From contig JAAYVG010000022.1 in assembly GCA_012517285.1 (NCBI GenBank), positions 1 to 58,409 on the forward strand: a stretch of 58,409 nt of DNA, given 5' to 3'. This document shows positions 24,785 through 32,655 of this stretch, in pieces. The position numbers and the translations under genes are program-made. Below the pieces are notes generated by a model. It was given only the letters and a program-made list of their open reading frames with translations, did no database searches and had not been told where the DNA came from. Positions within the stretch are counted from its first letter, which is position 1, and the number at the start of each line of letters is the position of its first letter. Source of the DNA: Elusimicrobiota bacterium. Its GTDB lineage: Bacteria; Elusimicrobiota; Elusimicrobia; Elusimicrobiales; UBA9959.

Positions 24785-26125
24785 ATGAAAAAAGTCATAA
24801 TAATAGGCTCTGGCCCTGCCGGATATCCTGCAGCACTCAGGTTGAAATCACTTGGAGCTGATGTAAAAATTGTTGAGAACTGGACATTTGGTGGAACATG
24901 CCTAAACCGCGGATGCATACCATCAAAGGCAATATTGGAAGTAGCTCACAGATATCATAACTTTAAGGATATACTTAGCATGTCGGAGGGAAGTTTTGAT
25001 GTAAAACTTTCATGGGAAAAAATAAAAGAACACAAAATTAAAGTTGTTGAAGGATTAAGAAGCTCACTTGAAAAACTTTTTACTATGAAAAAAATAGATA
25101 TTATAAAAGGAAAGGCACGAATAATATCTGAGAAAAAAATTGAGGTTACAAATGGAACTGAAAGAAAAGAATATGATTTTGATAATCTTATAATAGCTAC
25201 AGGAACAGGGCCATCATATCCACCACCATTCAATGAGCACAGAGAAATGCTTACTGACTCTGATAAAATATTTGATATAGAAAAAAAGCCTAATAGATTG
25301 ATAATAATAGGTGGCGGTGTTATAGGTATAGAAATGGCCTGCTTTTTTAATGTAGCTGGCAGTGATGTCACGGTCATAGACATAATGCCTGACATCCTAC
25401 CATCTGAGGATAAAACAGTCTCAAAGATTCTTAAGACTTCGCTTGAAAAAAGAGGAGTTAAGTTTTATTTATCAAAAAAAATTGTTGATATAAAAGCTGA
25501 GGGGAACGACAGGATACTCATTGATGATACTGGAGAAAGATACATCGCTGATGAGATTATGGTTGCTGCTGGAAGGGTTGCAAATCTTAATGATCTGAAC
25601 ATTGAAGCTGCGGGAATAAAGAATAATAGGTTTATTGAAACGGATATGAAAATGAGAACATCAAACCCTCAGATCTATGCCTGTGGTGATGTAAACGGAA
25701 TATCGCTCTTAGCACACTCAGCGACAAGACAGGGTGAAATAGCTGCAGAAAACATTATGGGTAAAAACATTGAGTTTGACAAGAACATTGTTCCAAGCTG
25801 CATATACAGCTGGCCCGAGGTTGCTAGTATTGGTCTAAATCCTGATAAGGCAAAGGAAATAGGAATAAATGTTAAAGTAAAAAAATCATACTTTCAGGCT
25901 CTTGGAAGAGCTATTGCCTCAATCAATACTGAAGGATTTTGTCAGATTCTGCTGGACAACAATGAAAGAATAGTAGGGGCACAGATAGTTGGAGGGCCTG
26001 CAACAGAAATTATCCACACCATAGCTCTGGCAATAAAATTTAATATGAAAGCAGATGATTTAAGATCAATTATATTTGCTCATCCCACAATGAGTGAAAT
26101 AATAATGGAAACACTTAACAGATAA
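24785..26125 (+). CDS. lpdA: Dihydrolipoamide dehydrogenase-type flavoprotein disulfide reductase
   Basis: 446 residues from the ATG at 24785, preceded by GGAG; an in-frame ATG at 24767 lacks an RBS. VIIIGSGPAGYPAAL (4-18) binds FAD. GGTCLNRGCIPSK (36-48) holds the redox-active Cys39 and Cys44. LIIIGGGVIGIEMA is the NAD-binding motif, and YACGDVNG the second FAD contact. The C-terminal HPTMSEIIMETL supplies the catalytic His and Glu. It reoxidises dihydrolipoyl groups of 2-oxoacid dehydrogenases or of the glycine cleavage system. None of those partners is in the window, so the actual complex is unknown. Confidence 0.88.
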   Translation: MKKVIIIGSGPAGYPAALRLKSLGADVKIVENWTFGGTCLNRGCIPSKAILEVAHRYHNFKDILSMSEGSFDVKLSWEKIKEHKIKVVEGLRSSLEKLFTMKKIDIIKGKARIISEKKIEVTNGTERKEYDFDNLIIATGTGPSYPPPFNEHREMLTDSDKIFDIEKKPNRLIIIGGGVIGIEMACFFNVAGSDVTVIDIMPDILPSEDKTVSKILKTSLEKRGVKFYLSKKIVDIKAEGNDRILIDDTGERYIADEIMVAAGRVANLNDLNIEAAGIKNNRFIETDMKMRTSNPQIYACGDVNGISLLAHSATRQGEIAAENIMGKNIEFDKNIVPSCIYSWPEVASIGLNPDKAKEIGINVKVKKSYFQALGRAIASINTEGFCQILLDNNERIVGAQIVGGPATEIIHTIALAIKFNMKADDLRSIIFAHPTMSEIIMETLNR

Positions 26126-26270
26126 TAATTGGGGCATTCGTAAATAATGTGGGATTTAGCAATCAGAGGAGCATATTAGTTGTTTGGTTATTTGGTTGTT
26201 TGGGAAGAAGAAGCCAAATCCACAATAATTATGAAAGAACTTTAATTTTTATCCTTTACCATCCTTCATT
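26126..26270. repeat. Intergenic repeat between convergent lpdA and feoB
   Basis: A TTAGTTGTTTGGTTATTTGG-type block (26176-26215) extended by AAGCCAAATCCACAATAATT, which recurs inverted at 43611-43645. No gene or clear terminator seen. Confidence 0.5.
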
Positions 26271-28007
26271 TTATTGCACTCCCATTGCTAAAAGAATGTT
26301 TGAAAACAGCCATGAGAAAAACATTGAGAACACAAAATTAAATGCAATTACAGAAACCGTTATCTTTTTGCCTAACTCCTTAAAAAGAACAAATATTGAT
26401 GCTAAACATGGGAGATATGTAACAAGAAAATATGATGAAACAAGCGTTTCCCTCAAACCTAAATTGAATGGTGTTAAAAGTGTTATTGAAACATCCTTCT
26501 TCAAAAATCCTAAAATAATTATTGGTGATATTTTTGCTGGGAGCGAAAAAACTGAGTTTAAAATTGGTGCAAAAACCTTTGATATCATATCAAAAAAATT
26601 CATTACATCAAGTATGTTTATAAAAAATATTCCACCCATAACAAACGGAACGGCATCCTTTATGAAATTTTTGGTTCTGAGATTGAGTTTAAAAAGAAGA
26701 TTTTTTAAAACTGGCCTGTGATATGGCGGGATTTCAACAAAAAGATCTTGAGCCTCTCCCTTAACAATCTTGTTAAAAAGAAAAGCACCCAGAACCCCAA
26801 CAGAAAAAAGAAATATAAAAAATAAAAATGTCCATTTTACAGGATACTTTGAAAGTATGGCAAATATCATTGCAGTCTGTGGCATACATGGAGCGGAAAG
26901 GAACATAAGCGAAGCTGCTATAAGTTTTTCCCTTTTTGTTTCAAGTATTCTTAATGAAAATATGCCAGGCACCTTACATCCAAGACCCAGTATAAAAGGA
27001 ATACTTCCATAACCATGAAGTCCTATCCTGTGTGAAAATTTATCAAGTATCACACTAAGCCTTGGAAGATATCCAATATCTTCAAGAATACCTATAACGA
27101 TATAAAAAGCAATTATATAAGGCAAAACCACGACAAAAGGCACATAAAGCCCTGTTGTGAGAACTGAAAAACCTTCAAGTGGAGTTATGCTTTTCCCAAA
27201 AAGCAATTCTCTTAAAATTCCCGGTGAGATAACAGAATAAAGCTTTTCCACAATCGGCATATAAAAATTATTAAAGAATGGATCAAGGATATAATTTATC
27301 AATCCCTCACCTATAAACCTTATGAAATAAAAGCTAAGTATAATAAGTATAAAAGCAAATGGTACAGCAGTCACAGGCGTTGTGGTTATAACCTCCAACT
27401 TTTCGAGAAATGTTGGATGTTTGTGAACTATTGTCTCACACTTGGATGATACATCACCTATCATCTTCCATTTATCTAATTTATCATCTGGAACAGAGAT
27501 CTTAGGAATATAATCATTTATATTTTTAACTATGTTTTTAAATTCGTTATTAAGTAAATCAAAACCTATTCCTGCTGTTGCAACTATAGGTATAACCTTA
27601 ACTCCAAGGAGTTCTTCAAGTTTTTTAAAGTCAATATTTATACCGCGATTTTTTGCTATATCACACTTATTAACCAAAAATATCATAGGTCTTTTCATTT
27701 CAATAAGCTCAAAGGCAAAGAAAAGATTTCTCTCTAAATTGTTCGCATCAAGCACGTTTATTATCAGATCATAATCACCCTTTTTAATTATCTCATCAGC
27801 GACCCGATCAGCTACACTTTCCCCAGAAAGCGAATATACCCCCGGCACATCAACGACCTCAAGGTCAATGCCTGCTAACTTTGTTTTTCCACCAAGTATA
27901 TCAACGGTTGTTCCCGGATAGTTTGATGATATAGCGGTGTATCCTGTTAGATATGAGAATACAACGCTCTTTCCAACATTGGGGTTTCCTGTAAGTATAA
28001 TTTTCAT
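26271..28007 (-). CDS. feoB: Ferrous iron transporter FeoB, short form
   Basis: 578 residues against roughly 650-780 for many FeoB proteins. The N-terminal G domain shows G1 GNPNVGKS (7-14), G3 DVPGVY and G4 NKCD. The membrane part has the two Gate-type repeats, with GLGCKVPGIFSLRILETKREKL as the conserved Cys-containing segment. The first Gate contains LPYIIAFYIVIGILEDIGYLPR. The C-terminus ends after a membrane helix, with no cytoplasmic extension, which accounts for the short length. It imports Fe(II) across the inner membrane. Downstream of the feoA-like gene (44-base gap) and the dtxR-like regulator on the same strand. Confidence 0.92.
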   Translation of the reverse strand: MKIILTGNPNVGKSVVFSYLTGYTAISSNYPGTTVDILGGKTKLAGIDLEVVDVPGVYSLSGESVADRVADEIIKKGDYDLIINVLDANNLERNLFFAFELIEMKRPMIFLVNKCDIAKNRGINIDFKKLEELLGVKVIPIVATAGIGFDLLNNEFKNIVKNINDYIPKISVPDDKLDKWKMIGDVSSKCETIVHKHPTFLEKLEVITTTPVTAVPFAFILIILSFYFIRFIGEGLINYILDPFFNNFYMPIVEKLYSVISPGILRELLFGKSITPLEGFSVLTTGLYVPFVVVLPYIIAFYIVIGILEDIGYLPRLSVILDKFSHRIGLHGYGSIPFILGLGCKVPGIFSLRILETKREKLIAASLMFLSAPCMPQTAMIFAILSKYPVKWTFLFFIFLFSVGVLGAFLFNKIVKGEAQDLFVEIPPYHRPVLKNLLFKLNLRTKNFIKDAVPFVMGGIFFINILDVMNFFDMISKVFAPILNSVFSLPAKISPIIILGFLKKDVSITLLTPFNLGLRETLVSSYFLVTYLPCLASIFVLFKELGKKITVSVIAFNFVFSMFFSWLFSNILLAMGVQ

Positions 28008-28051
28008 ATCAATTTGTTTGACCTGTGTTCTTTATTGTTTCTTACACACAT

Positions 28052-28279
28052 CTAATTCATTTCCTTTACAACAATCTTTTCTGCCATATTATGACCTATT
28101 GCAATCTGAGAGTTTAAAACCTTTATAACAACCGGCCCTTTTGAATAGGAAACAAGCTTTTCTATATCAACTCCTTCATATATACCCATTGAATAAAGTT
28201 TTGCTATCATATTTCTACCACCATTTATTTTTATAACCTTCAGCTTCGCATTTTTTGCCTTAGAAAGTGTGATTTCCAT
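28052..28279 (-). CDS. feoA: FeoA-domain protein
   Basis: 75 residues from the ATG at 28279; a GTG at 28285 overlaps the regulator's stop, but GGAG is placed 5 bases from the ATG. A small SH3-like beta-barrel: LKVIKINGGRNMIAKLYSMGIYEGVDIEKLVSYSKGPVVIKV, followed by IAIGHNMAEKIVV, the typical FeoA pattern (shortened here to key parts). FeoA assists FeoB in iron uptake on the cytoplasmic side. Two bases separate it from the regulator stop, so the operon is tightly packed: dtxR-like, feoA, feoB. Confidence 0.88.
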   Translation of the reverse strand: MEITLSKAKNAKLKVIKINGGRNMIAKLYSMGIYEGVDIEKLVSYSKGPVVIKVLNSQIAIGHNMAEKIVVKEMN

Positions 28280-28281
28280 TT

Positions 28282-28698
28282 TCACTCCTCTAATTCTTTT
28301 CTTATATCATTAAAAACTGATCTGTTATTTTTTAAATAATTTGTAAGTTTTATAACTTTATCATAATCTCTTTTTTCAATTATGTGTTCAATATAACAAG
28401 CATACTTCTGAGAATTTTTACTGCTTATACCTAACATATTAAAAAGCTCTCGAAGAGAGTTGTGTTTATTTATTATAGAAAGGGCTATTTTTCTTCCCTC
28501 ATCAGTAAGCTTTATATAACCATACTTCTGATGAACAACAAGTTTTCTTTCCTCAAGCTCCTTAATCGCCTTGTTAACAGATGGGAGCTTAACACCGAGA
28601 AAATTTGCAACCTCACCAACGCGTGAAAAGCCATTTTTCTCCTCAAAGAGATATATTGCCTCTATATAATCCTCTTTGCTTGTAGAAAGTTTATTCAT
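28282..28698 (-). CDS. DtxR/MntR-family metal-dependent repressor
   Basis: 138 residues. The winged helix runs TSKEDYIEAIYLFEEKNG, RVGEVANFLGVKLPSVNKAIKELEERKLV and GYIKLTDEGRKIA. The dimerisation helices carry the metal-binding pattern N-K-H-N-S-L-R-E-L-F-N and C-Y-I-E-H-I-I-E, where His, Cys and Glu would bind Fe(II) or Mn(II). It lacks the C-terminal SH3 domain of full-length DtxR, and so resembles MntR in size. It is first in the feoA-feoB operon, and an inverted repeat of DtxR-box type lies directly before it, so it probably represses its own operon when iron is high. Confidence 0.88.
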   Translation of the reverse strand: MNKLSTSKEDYIEAIYLFEEKNGFSRVGEVANFLGVKLPSVNKAIKELEERKLVVHQKYGYIKLTDEGRKIALSIINKHNSLRELFNMLGISSKNSQKYACYIEHIIEKRDYDKVIKLTNYLKNNRSVFNDIRKELEE

Positions 28699-28700
28699 AA

Positions 28701-28762
28701 GTTAACCTTGGCTAACTTTATTAACCTAATATAAGTTTATATCTTTTTTTTCTTTATGTCAA
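28701..28762 (-). promoter_or_regulatory. Promoter and DtxR-type operator of the regulator-feoA-feoB operon
   Basis: On the minus strand, TTGACA (28762-28757) is followed after 17 bases by TAAACT (28739-28734), a 4/6 match to TATAAT. Downstream, GTTAACCTTGGCTAAC (28701-28716) is an inverted repeat with one mismatch, similar to DtxR boxes of the TTAGGTTAGCCTAACC type. A further half-site TTAGGTTAA lies at 28720-28729. The operator overlaps the AAGG RBS, so it could block both initiation and translation. Confidence 0.6.
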
Positions 28763-28815
28763 TAAAAAAATATTTAATATAATTTTATTTATGATTTAGT
28801 GATTACGGAGGGAAA

Positions 28816-30003
28816 ATGAAATTATTAGTGTTTATGAGTGTTGCATTTAATTTTTTTTTATGTTCAGAAAATGTTAAGAGCGGGCTTGATGTGTTAGAAG
28901 AAGATAATTTTAATATTCTTAATGGCAAAAGCATCGCCGTTATAGCGAATCACACATCCATAGACTTAAATGGACAAAATATTGTTGACATCCTTATTAA
29001 AAACAACATAAAAGTCAAGGCGATATTTTCTCCTGAGCATGGTTTTTATGGTGATATCACTGGCGGATATAACGTTCTTAACTCCACATATGCCTCAATA
29101 CCTGTTTTCAGTCTTTATGGCAAAAACAAAAGACCAGATGAAACTATGCTTCAAGGGCTTGATGCAATTGTATTTGATATACAGGATGTTGGTACAAGAT
29201 TTTATACATATCTTACAACTATGGGATATGCTATGGAGGAAGCTGGGAAAAGAAAGATAGAGTTCATTGTTCTGGACAGACCAAATCCTGTTAGCTCAGA
29301 TGTTATTGAAGGTCCAATTCTTAGCAATAGTATAAAATCGTTTACAGCATATTACAATGTTCCAATCAGGCACTCACTCACAGCAGGTGAAATGGCTATT
29401 TTTCATAAAACAAAGGATAAAATTGATATAAATCTAACTGTTGTTAAGATGAAAAACTATAAAAGAAATATGCTTTTTAACGAAACTGGACTTCAATGGG
29501 TAAATCCGTCACCAAACATAAGAAACCTAAATGCTGCACTGCTCTATCCCGGTATCGGATGTTTTGAATCAACAAATATATCAGTTGGAAGAGGAACAGA
29601 ATTTCCTTTTGAGTTCTTTGGTTCCCCATGGATGGATAATAAAAAGATATCAGAGGATTTAAACAAAGCAGGACTAGATGGTGTTGAGTTTTATCCTGTT
29701 GAGCTAACGCCTGATGATGATTTATATAAGGGAGAAAAGATCAAAGGGGTTCATATCAAAGTCATAGATCAGAGAGCTGTAAGATCTGTGGATATATTTG
29801 TAAATGCAATTTATCTGATAAATAAATATCACTCTGATAGGATTGAGATAAGAACTGATGAAATAGCAAAAATGGTTGGTAACTATGATTTTTGGGATAT
29901 GTTAAAATCTGGAAAGAAACCCAACTACATACTTAAAAAATTTGAAAAGGATATCAACAAATTTAAAAAATATTTAAAAAAGAATAATATAAAAATCTAC
30001 TGA
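28816..30003 (+). CDS. namZ: DUF1343 exo-beta-N-acetylmuramidase (NamZ-like)
   Basis: 395 residues with a signal peptide (about 1-16). GLDVLEEDNFNILNGKSIAVIANHTS is the family start. IFSPEHGFYGD and VFDIQDVGTRFYTYLTTMGYAMEEA contain the conserved acidic and aromatic residues of the DUF1343 catalytic pocket. VLDRPNPVSSDVIEGPIL and PNIRNLNAALLYPGIGCFESTNISVGRGTEFPFEFFGSPW (read in parts) complete it. NamZ-type enzymes release terminal N-acetylmuramic acid from peptidoglycan fragments outside the cytoplasm. RBS GGAGGG lies before the ATG. No muramic acid uptake genes are adjacent. Divergent from the iron operon. Confidence 0.88.
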   Translation: MKLLVFMSVAFNFFLCSENVKSGLDVLEEDNFNILNGKSIAVIANHTSIDLNGQNIVDILIKNNIKVKAIFSPEHGFYGDITGGYNVLNSTYASIPVFSLYGKNKRPDETMLQGLDAIVFDIQDVGTRFYTYLTTMGYAMEEAGKRKIEFIVLDRPNPVSSDVIEGPILSNSIKSFTAYYNVPIRHSLTAGEMAIFHKTKDKIDINLTVVKMKNYKRNMLFNETGLQWVNPSPNIRNLNAALLYPGIGCFESTNISVGRGTEFPFEFFGSPWMDNKKISEDLNKAGLDGVEFYPVELTPDDDLYKGEKIKGVHIKVIDQRAVRSVDIFVNAIYLINKYHSDRIEIRTDEIAKMVGNYDFWDMLKSGKKPNYILKKFEKDINKFKKYLKKNNIKIY

Positions 30004-30010
30004 TAAAAGC

Positions 30011-30040
30011 TTGACAGTAATAATTATAATTTAATATAAT
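30011..30040 (+). promoter_or_regulatory. Promoter of perR-peroxiredoxin with a Per-box-like site in the spacer
   Basis: TTGACA (30011-30016) and TATAAT (30035-30040) with an 18-base spacer. Within the spacer, TAATAATTATAA (30018-30029) is, on the other strand, TTATAATTATTA, equal to 12 of the 15 bases of the Bacillus Per box. A second AT-rich dyad-like stretch (ATGATAATAATTC, 30048-30060) lies downstream. The layout suggests autorepression by the Fur-family protein encoded next. Confidence 0.65.
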
Positions 30041-30079
30041 TTATTTAATGATAATAATTCTAAATAAGCTTAAATCAAT

Positions 30080-30466
30080 ATGAATCAGAGAAACACACCA
30101 CAAAAAATAGAAATAAGAAAATATCTTCAGGGAAACACAACACATCCTTCGGCATATGATATATACAATCGTGTAAAGAAGAATCTACCAACTATATCAT
30201 TTGCTACTGTTTATAACAACCTTCAGAGGATGGTTGCTGACAAAGAATTGATGGAGCTCTATGATGGAGAAAAGAAAAGGTTTGATCCTGATCATTCTCC
30301 TCACGATCACTTTTTATGTTTAAAATGTAAAAAGATATATGATCTTCCAAAAATCATAAAGCCATCTAAGATAAAATACAAAAATTTTAAGGTTATATCA
30401 TCAGTGACATATATCAACGGAATATGCGAAGAATGTATTAAAAAGACAGGGGGAAATGATGAATGA
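30080..30466 (+). CDS. perR: Fur/PerR-family transcriptional regulator
   Basis: 128 residues, on the short side for the family. The helix-turn-helix lies at about 21-60 (HPSAYDIYNRVKKNLPTISFATVYNNLQRM). DPDHSPHDHFLC (69-80) holds regulatory metal ligands. The structural zinc site uses Cys80, Cys83, Cys116 and Cys119. The following gene is a peroxiredoxin whose start overlaps this stop by 11 bases, and the promoter carries a Per-box-like site. Both favour a peroxide sensor (PerR) over a classical Fur. The regulator would be cytoplasmic and repress the pair until iron-catalysed oxidation. The PerR assignment is contextual. Confidence 0.8.
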   Translation: MNQRNTPQKIEIRKYLQGNTTHPSAYDIYNRVKKNLPTISFATVYNNLQRMVADKELMELYDGEKKRFDPDHSPHDHFLCLKCKKIYDLPKIIKPSKIKYKNFKVISSVTYINGICEECIKKTGGNDE

Positions 30467-31064
30467 AAATAATATATACACAGTAGGTAGTCAGTTGGAA
30501 AACTTTGAGTTTGAGACATATGATCCAGTTAAAAACTCATTTTCCAGATTCTTATTAAAAGACTCTATGGAACAAAAGAGATGGACAGTTCTTGTGTATT
30601 ATCCATCTGATTTTACTTTTGTATGTCCTACAGAACTTAAGGATCTGGCGGATAACTATAACGAGCTTTATGATATGGGAGTAAATGTTTTATCTGTAAG
30701 CACTGACACGATCTATGTTCATATGGCATGGAAGGCTCAAGAAAAATTGCTGGAGGATGTGAGATATCCAATGGCCACAGATAAAGAAGGAAGGCTTGCC
30801 AAAAAACTTTCTTTATACAATATCAATGACTGTGTAGCATACAGAGGAACCGTTATAATAGATCCAAATGGCATCATAACAGGGATAGAGATCAATATAA
30901 ACAGTGTTGGAAGAAACATGTCAGAGCTTGTAAGAAAGATGAAGGCATTTATATATACATATAAAAACCCGAGAGAGGTCTGTCCTGCCAAATGGGAACC
31001 AGGTAAAAAAACATTAAGTCCATCAGAAAAAATAGTTGGAAAAATATACGAAGAACTAAAATAA
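30456..31064 (+). CDS. ahpC: Typical 2-Cys peroxiredoxin (AhpC-like)
   Basis: 202 residues. DFTFVCPTEL has the peroxidatic Cys57, with Pro and Thr of the PxxxTxxC-type active site nearby. REVCPAKWEPG near the C-terminus carries the resolving Cys176. The enzyme reduces hydrogen peroxide and alkyl hydroperoxides in the cytoplasm. Two adjacent ATGs (30456, 30459) follow GGGGG; the second has better spacing. Translation is probably coupled to the overlapping perR-like gene. No AhpF partner is present, so thioredoxin, rubredoxin or another donor must serve. Confidence 0.92.
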   Translation: MMNENNIYTVGSQLENFEFETYDPVKNSFSRFLLKDSMEQKRWTVLVYYPSDFTFVCPTELKDLADNYNELYDMGVNVLSVSTDTIYVHMAWKAQEKLLEDVRYPMATDKEGRLAKKLSLYNINDCVAYRGTVIIDPNGIITGIEININSVGRNMSELVRKMKAFIYTYKNPREVCPAKWEPGKKTLSPSEKIVGKIYEELK

Positions 31065-31085
31065 TTTGAGCGAATGAAACCCAAG

Positions 31086-31114
31086 GGCCGTAGCTGATTA
31101 CATCAGCTACGGCC
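31086..31114. terminator. Perfect 12-bp GC-rich hairpin after the peroxiredoxin gene
   Basis: GGCCGTAGCTGA (31086-31097), loop TTACA, TCAGCTACGGCC (31103-31114). It starts 21 bases after the peroxiredoxin stop. It is not followed by a U-run, so termination strength is uncertain, but position and stability fit an operon end. Confidence 0.55.
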
Positions 31115-31176
31115 TCCAAAAATATTATATCACAAAAAAACATCTTTGGCTTTTTATCTTAGATTTTTTTATGTTG

Positions 31177-31182
31177 TATAAT
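31177..31182 (+). promoter_or_regulatory. -10 element of the tRNA-Arg gene
   Basis: TATAAT 8 bases before the first tRNA base, consistent with a start at or near the mature 5' end. No good -35 is seen at 17 bases upstream. Confidence 0.35.
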
Positions 31183-31190
31183 TTTAATAT

Positions 31191-31262
31191 GCGCTCATAG
31201 CTCAATGGATAGAGCGACAGCCTGCGAAGCTGCAGATTCGGGTTCGATTCCCGGTGAGCGCA
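31191..31262 (+). tRNA. tRNA-Arg, anticodon GCG
   Basis: 72 bases folding as a cloverleaf. Acceptor GCGCTCA/TGAGCGC plus discriminator A. D stem GCTC/GAGC. Anticodon stem ACAGC/GCTGC with an A-C at the top. Loop CTGCGAA gives anticodon GCG. Variable loop of 4 bases. T stem TCGGG/CCCGG with loop TTCGATT. CCA is not encoded. GCG reads CGC and CGU arginine codons. Most bacteria use ACG, edited to ICG, in this box, so the first anticodon base is unusual. Confidence 0.9.
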
Positions 31263-31569
31263 TACAACAGGGGGCACTGAAAAAGTTATTTGGTTGTTTG
31301 GTTATATAGGAAGAACAAAGGTTCTTTCGTAATTATTGTAGATATAGCCTTGGATTTAATAGTCCACAACGCTGATGGATCTGTAACCTGAAATAATAAA
31401 TGCCTGACTTTACCCACAATTACAAACCAAAAGTAACCTACGCGGTTACTTTTGGTTCTTCTTCCCAAACAATCAGACAACTCACTTGCACTTTTTTTTG
31501 TCTTTCTTTTTGCAATAAACTCGCTTTTCTCCTACGGCTTTGTTAGAACTTGACAAACTACTTTGTAAA
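31263..31569. other. Repeat-bearing intergenic region downstream of the tRNA
   Basis: No gene seen. It contains a transposon-end-like GGGGCACTGAAAAAGTT (31271-31287) 8 bases after the tRNA, a GTTATTTGGTTGT-type block (31285-31316), the hairpin at 31425-31457 and a further block in reverse (31456-31484). Confidence 0.55.
31425..31457. repeat. Perfect 14-bp hairpin, second copy
   Basis: AACCAAAAGTAACC, loop TACGC, GGTTACTTTTGGTT. It is the exact reverse complement of the copy at 15519-15551, loop included, and like it abuts a GTTATTTGGTTGT-type block on one side. It lies between the tRNA and a gene that points towards it, so it may terminate that transcript. Confidence 0.6.
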
Positions 31570-32511
31570 TCAAAAGCCAAACTGAATATCAAATCTGTTT
31601 ATATTTCCAAGTTCACCAAACGGGACATATGCATAATTAAAGCTGACATCCTTTGCAATTATACCAAAACCACAGGCAAAGCCAACCATAGAACCTAAGT
31701 TGGATGTATCATAACCAAACTTATAACCAGTTCTCAAAACAAAGCTATCGCCTAAAAAATACTCAGCTCCTATGGATGGATAAAACTTTTCATCGTGAAC
31801 AAACTCTTCAACCTCTGCAACAAGGTTTGCATTTTTAATACTATAAGAAAAACCTGCTTTTATGCTTAATGGTATGTTATCACTCTCGGATTCATACTTC
31901 ATCTTTGTACCCAAGTTTAAAAGAGCAAATGATATATTTATATGATTTAGATAGTGATAAAGCAACCCAAGATCTAATGCTATAGATTGTGCAGATGAGT
32001 CATCTATCTTGGAATTAATAAACTTAAGCGATGCACCAGCACTTAGATTTTCAATAATATTTGGTGCAAAATCCTTTTTCGCATATGAGAATATAAACTC
32101 CATATCTGTTGAATCAAAACTTCCCTCAGATGGAACTATTCCAACAGCATCATTAGTCCTTCTTTCTATTGAATCTATGTTAAAGCCTGCAAACCCAAAT
32201 CCTATATCAGCATCCCTTAATTTAGTCTTGTATGAAAGTATTCCTAACTTTGAATCCTCAAGATATGTTGTAAAACCAAGCCCAAGCTCTTTATCCCTTG
32301 CAGAGGTTATGCCAGCAGGATTTGAAAAAATAGAATATGAATCATTGCCAATAGCACTGTATGCACCAGCAAGTGCTGCCTGCCTTGATGAATATGAAAA
32401 TTTTAGAAAGTTTGCAGCAGTTGTTCCCTCACCGCCATAACAATAAACACTTATTGAAATCATAGAGATAGCAAGCAGTAAGATATATTTTAATTTACAA
32501 AACGATTTCAT
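31570..32511 (-). CDS. PorV/PorQ-like outer-membrane beta-barrel protein, second paralogue
   Basis: 313 residues. A signal peptide (about 1-25) is followed by GTTAANFLKFSYSSRQAALAGAYSAIG and SIFSNPAGI, the conserved family start (R-x-A-A-L-A-G-A-Y and N-P-A-G). The body alternates Gly and aromatic residues in short strands and ends in NRFDIQFGF with a terminal Phe. In type IX secretion PorV is the outer-membrane shuttle that collects cargo with C-terminal sorting domains. It lies immediately downstream of the giant FlgD-domain protein, the same order as the pair at 4611-9175. The role in cargo transfer is inferred. An RBS GGAGG lies before the ATG. Confidence 0.78.
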   Translation of the reverse strand: MKSFCKLKYILLLAISMISISVYCYGGEGTTAANFLKFSYSSRQAALAGAYSAIGNDSYSIFSNPAGITSARDKELGLGFTTYLEDSKLGILSYKTKLRDADIGFGFAGFNIDSIERRTNDAVGIVPSEGSFDSTDMEFIFSYAKKDFAPNIIENLSAGASLKFINSKIDDSSAQSIALDLGLLYHYLNHINISFALLNLGTKMKYESESDNIPLSIKAGFSYSIKNANLVAEVEEFVHDEKFYPSIGAEYFLGDSFVLRTGYKFGYDTSNLGSMVGFACGFGIIAKDVSFNYAYVPFGELGNINRFDIQFGF

Positions 32512-32532
32512 AAAACCTCCTCTAAACAGTTA

Positions 32533-32655
32533 TCAGAAGGCAGAGGTCAGAAGACAGAAAGCAGAAGGCAGAATTTAAGGAAATCCCCTATTTGTCTGTC
32601 CTCTGTCTTCTGTCATCTGCTTTCTGACATCTGTCATCTGTCCTCTGTCTTCTGA
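32533..32655. repeat. CAGA/TCTG palindromic repeat between giant protein and barrel genes
   Basis: Left arm CAGAAGGCAGAGGTCAGAAG, core AATTTAAGGAAATCCCC, right arm of about ten TCTGTCCTCTG-like units to 32655. It fills the 144-base gap and ends at the giant protein's stop codon, so within one transcript it could form a large hairpin that separates expression of the two genes. Confidence 0.65.

Noticed and set aside
26149-26721. 190-codon plus-strand open frame
   Set aside because: It is antisense to the well-supported feoB coding region, begins in repeat sequence and has no RBS or recognisable motif.
31086-31114. Riboswitch or attenuator before the tRNA
   Set aside because: The hairpin is simple and lies directly after the peroxiredoxin stop; a terminator is the simpler reading.
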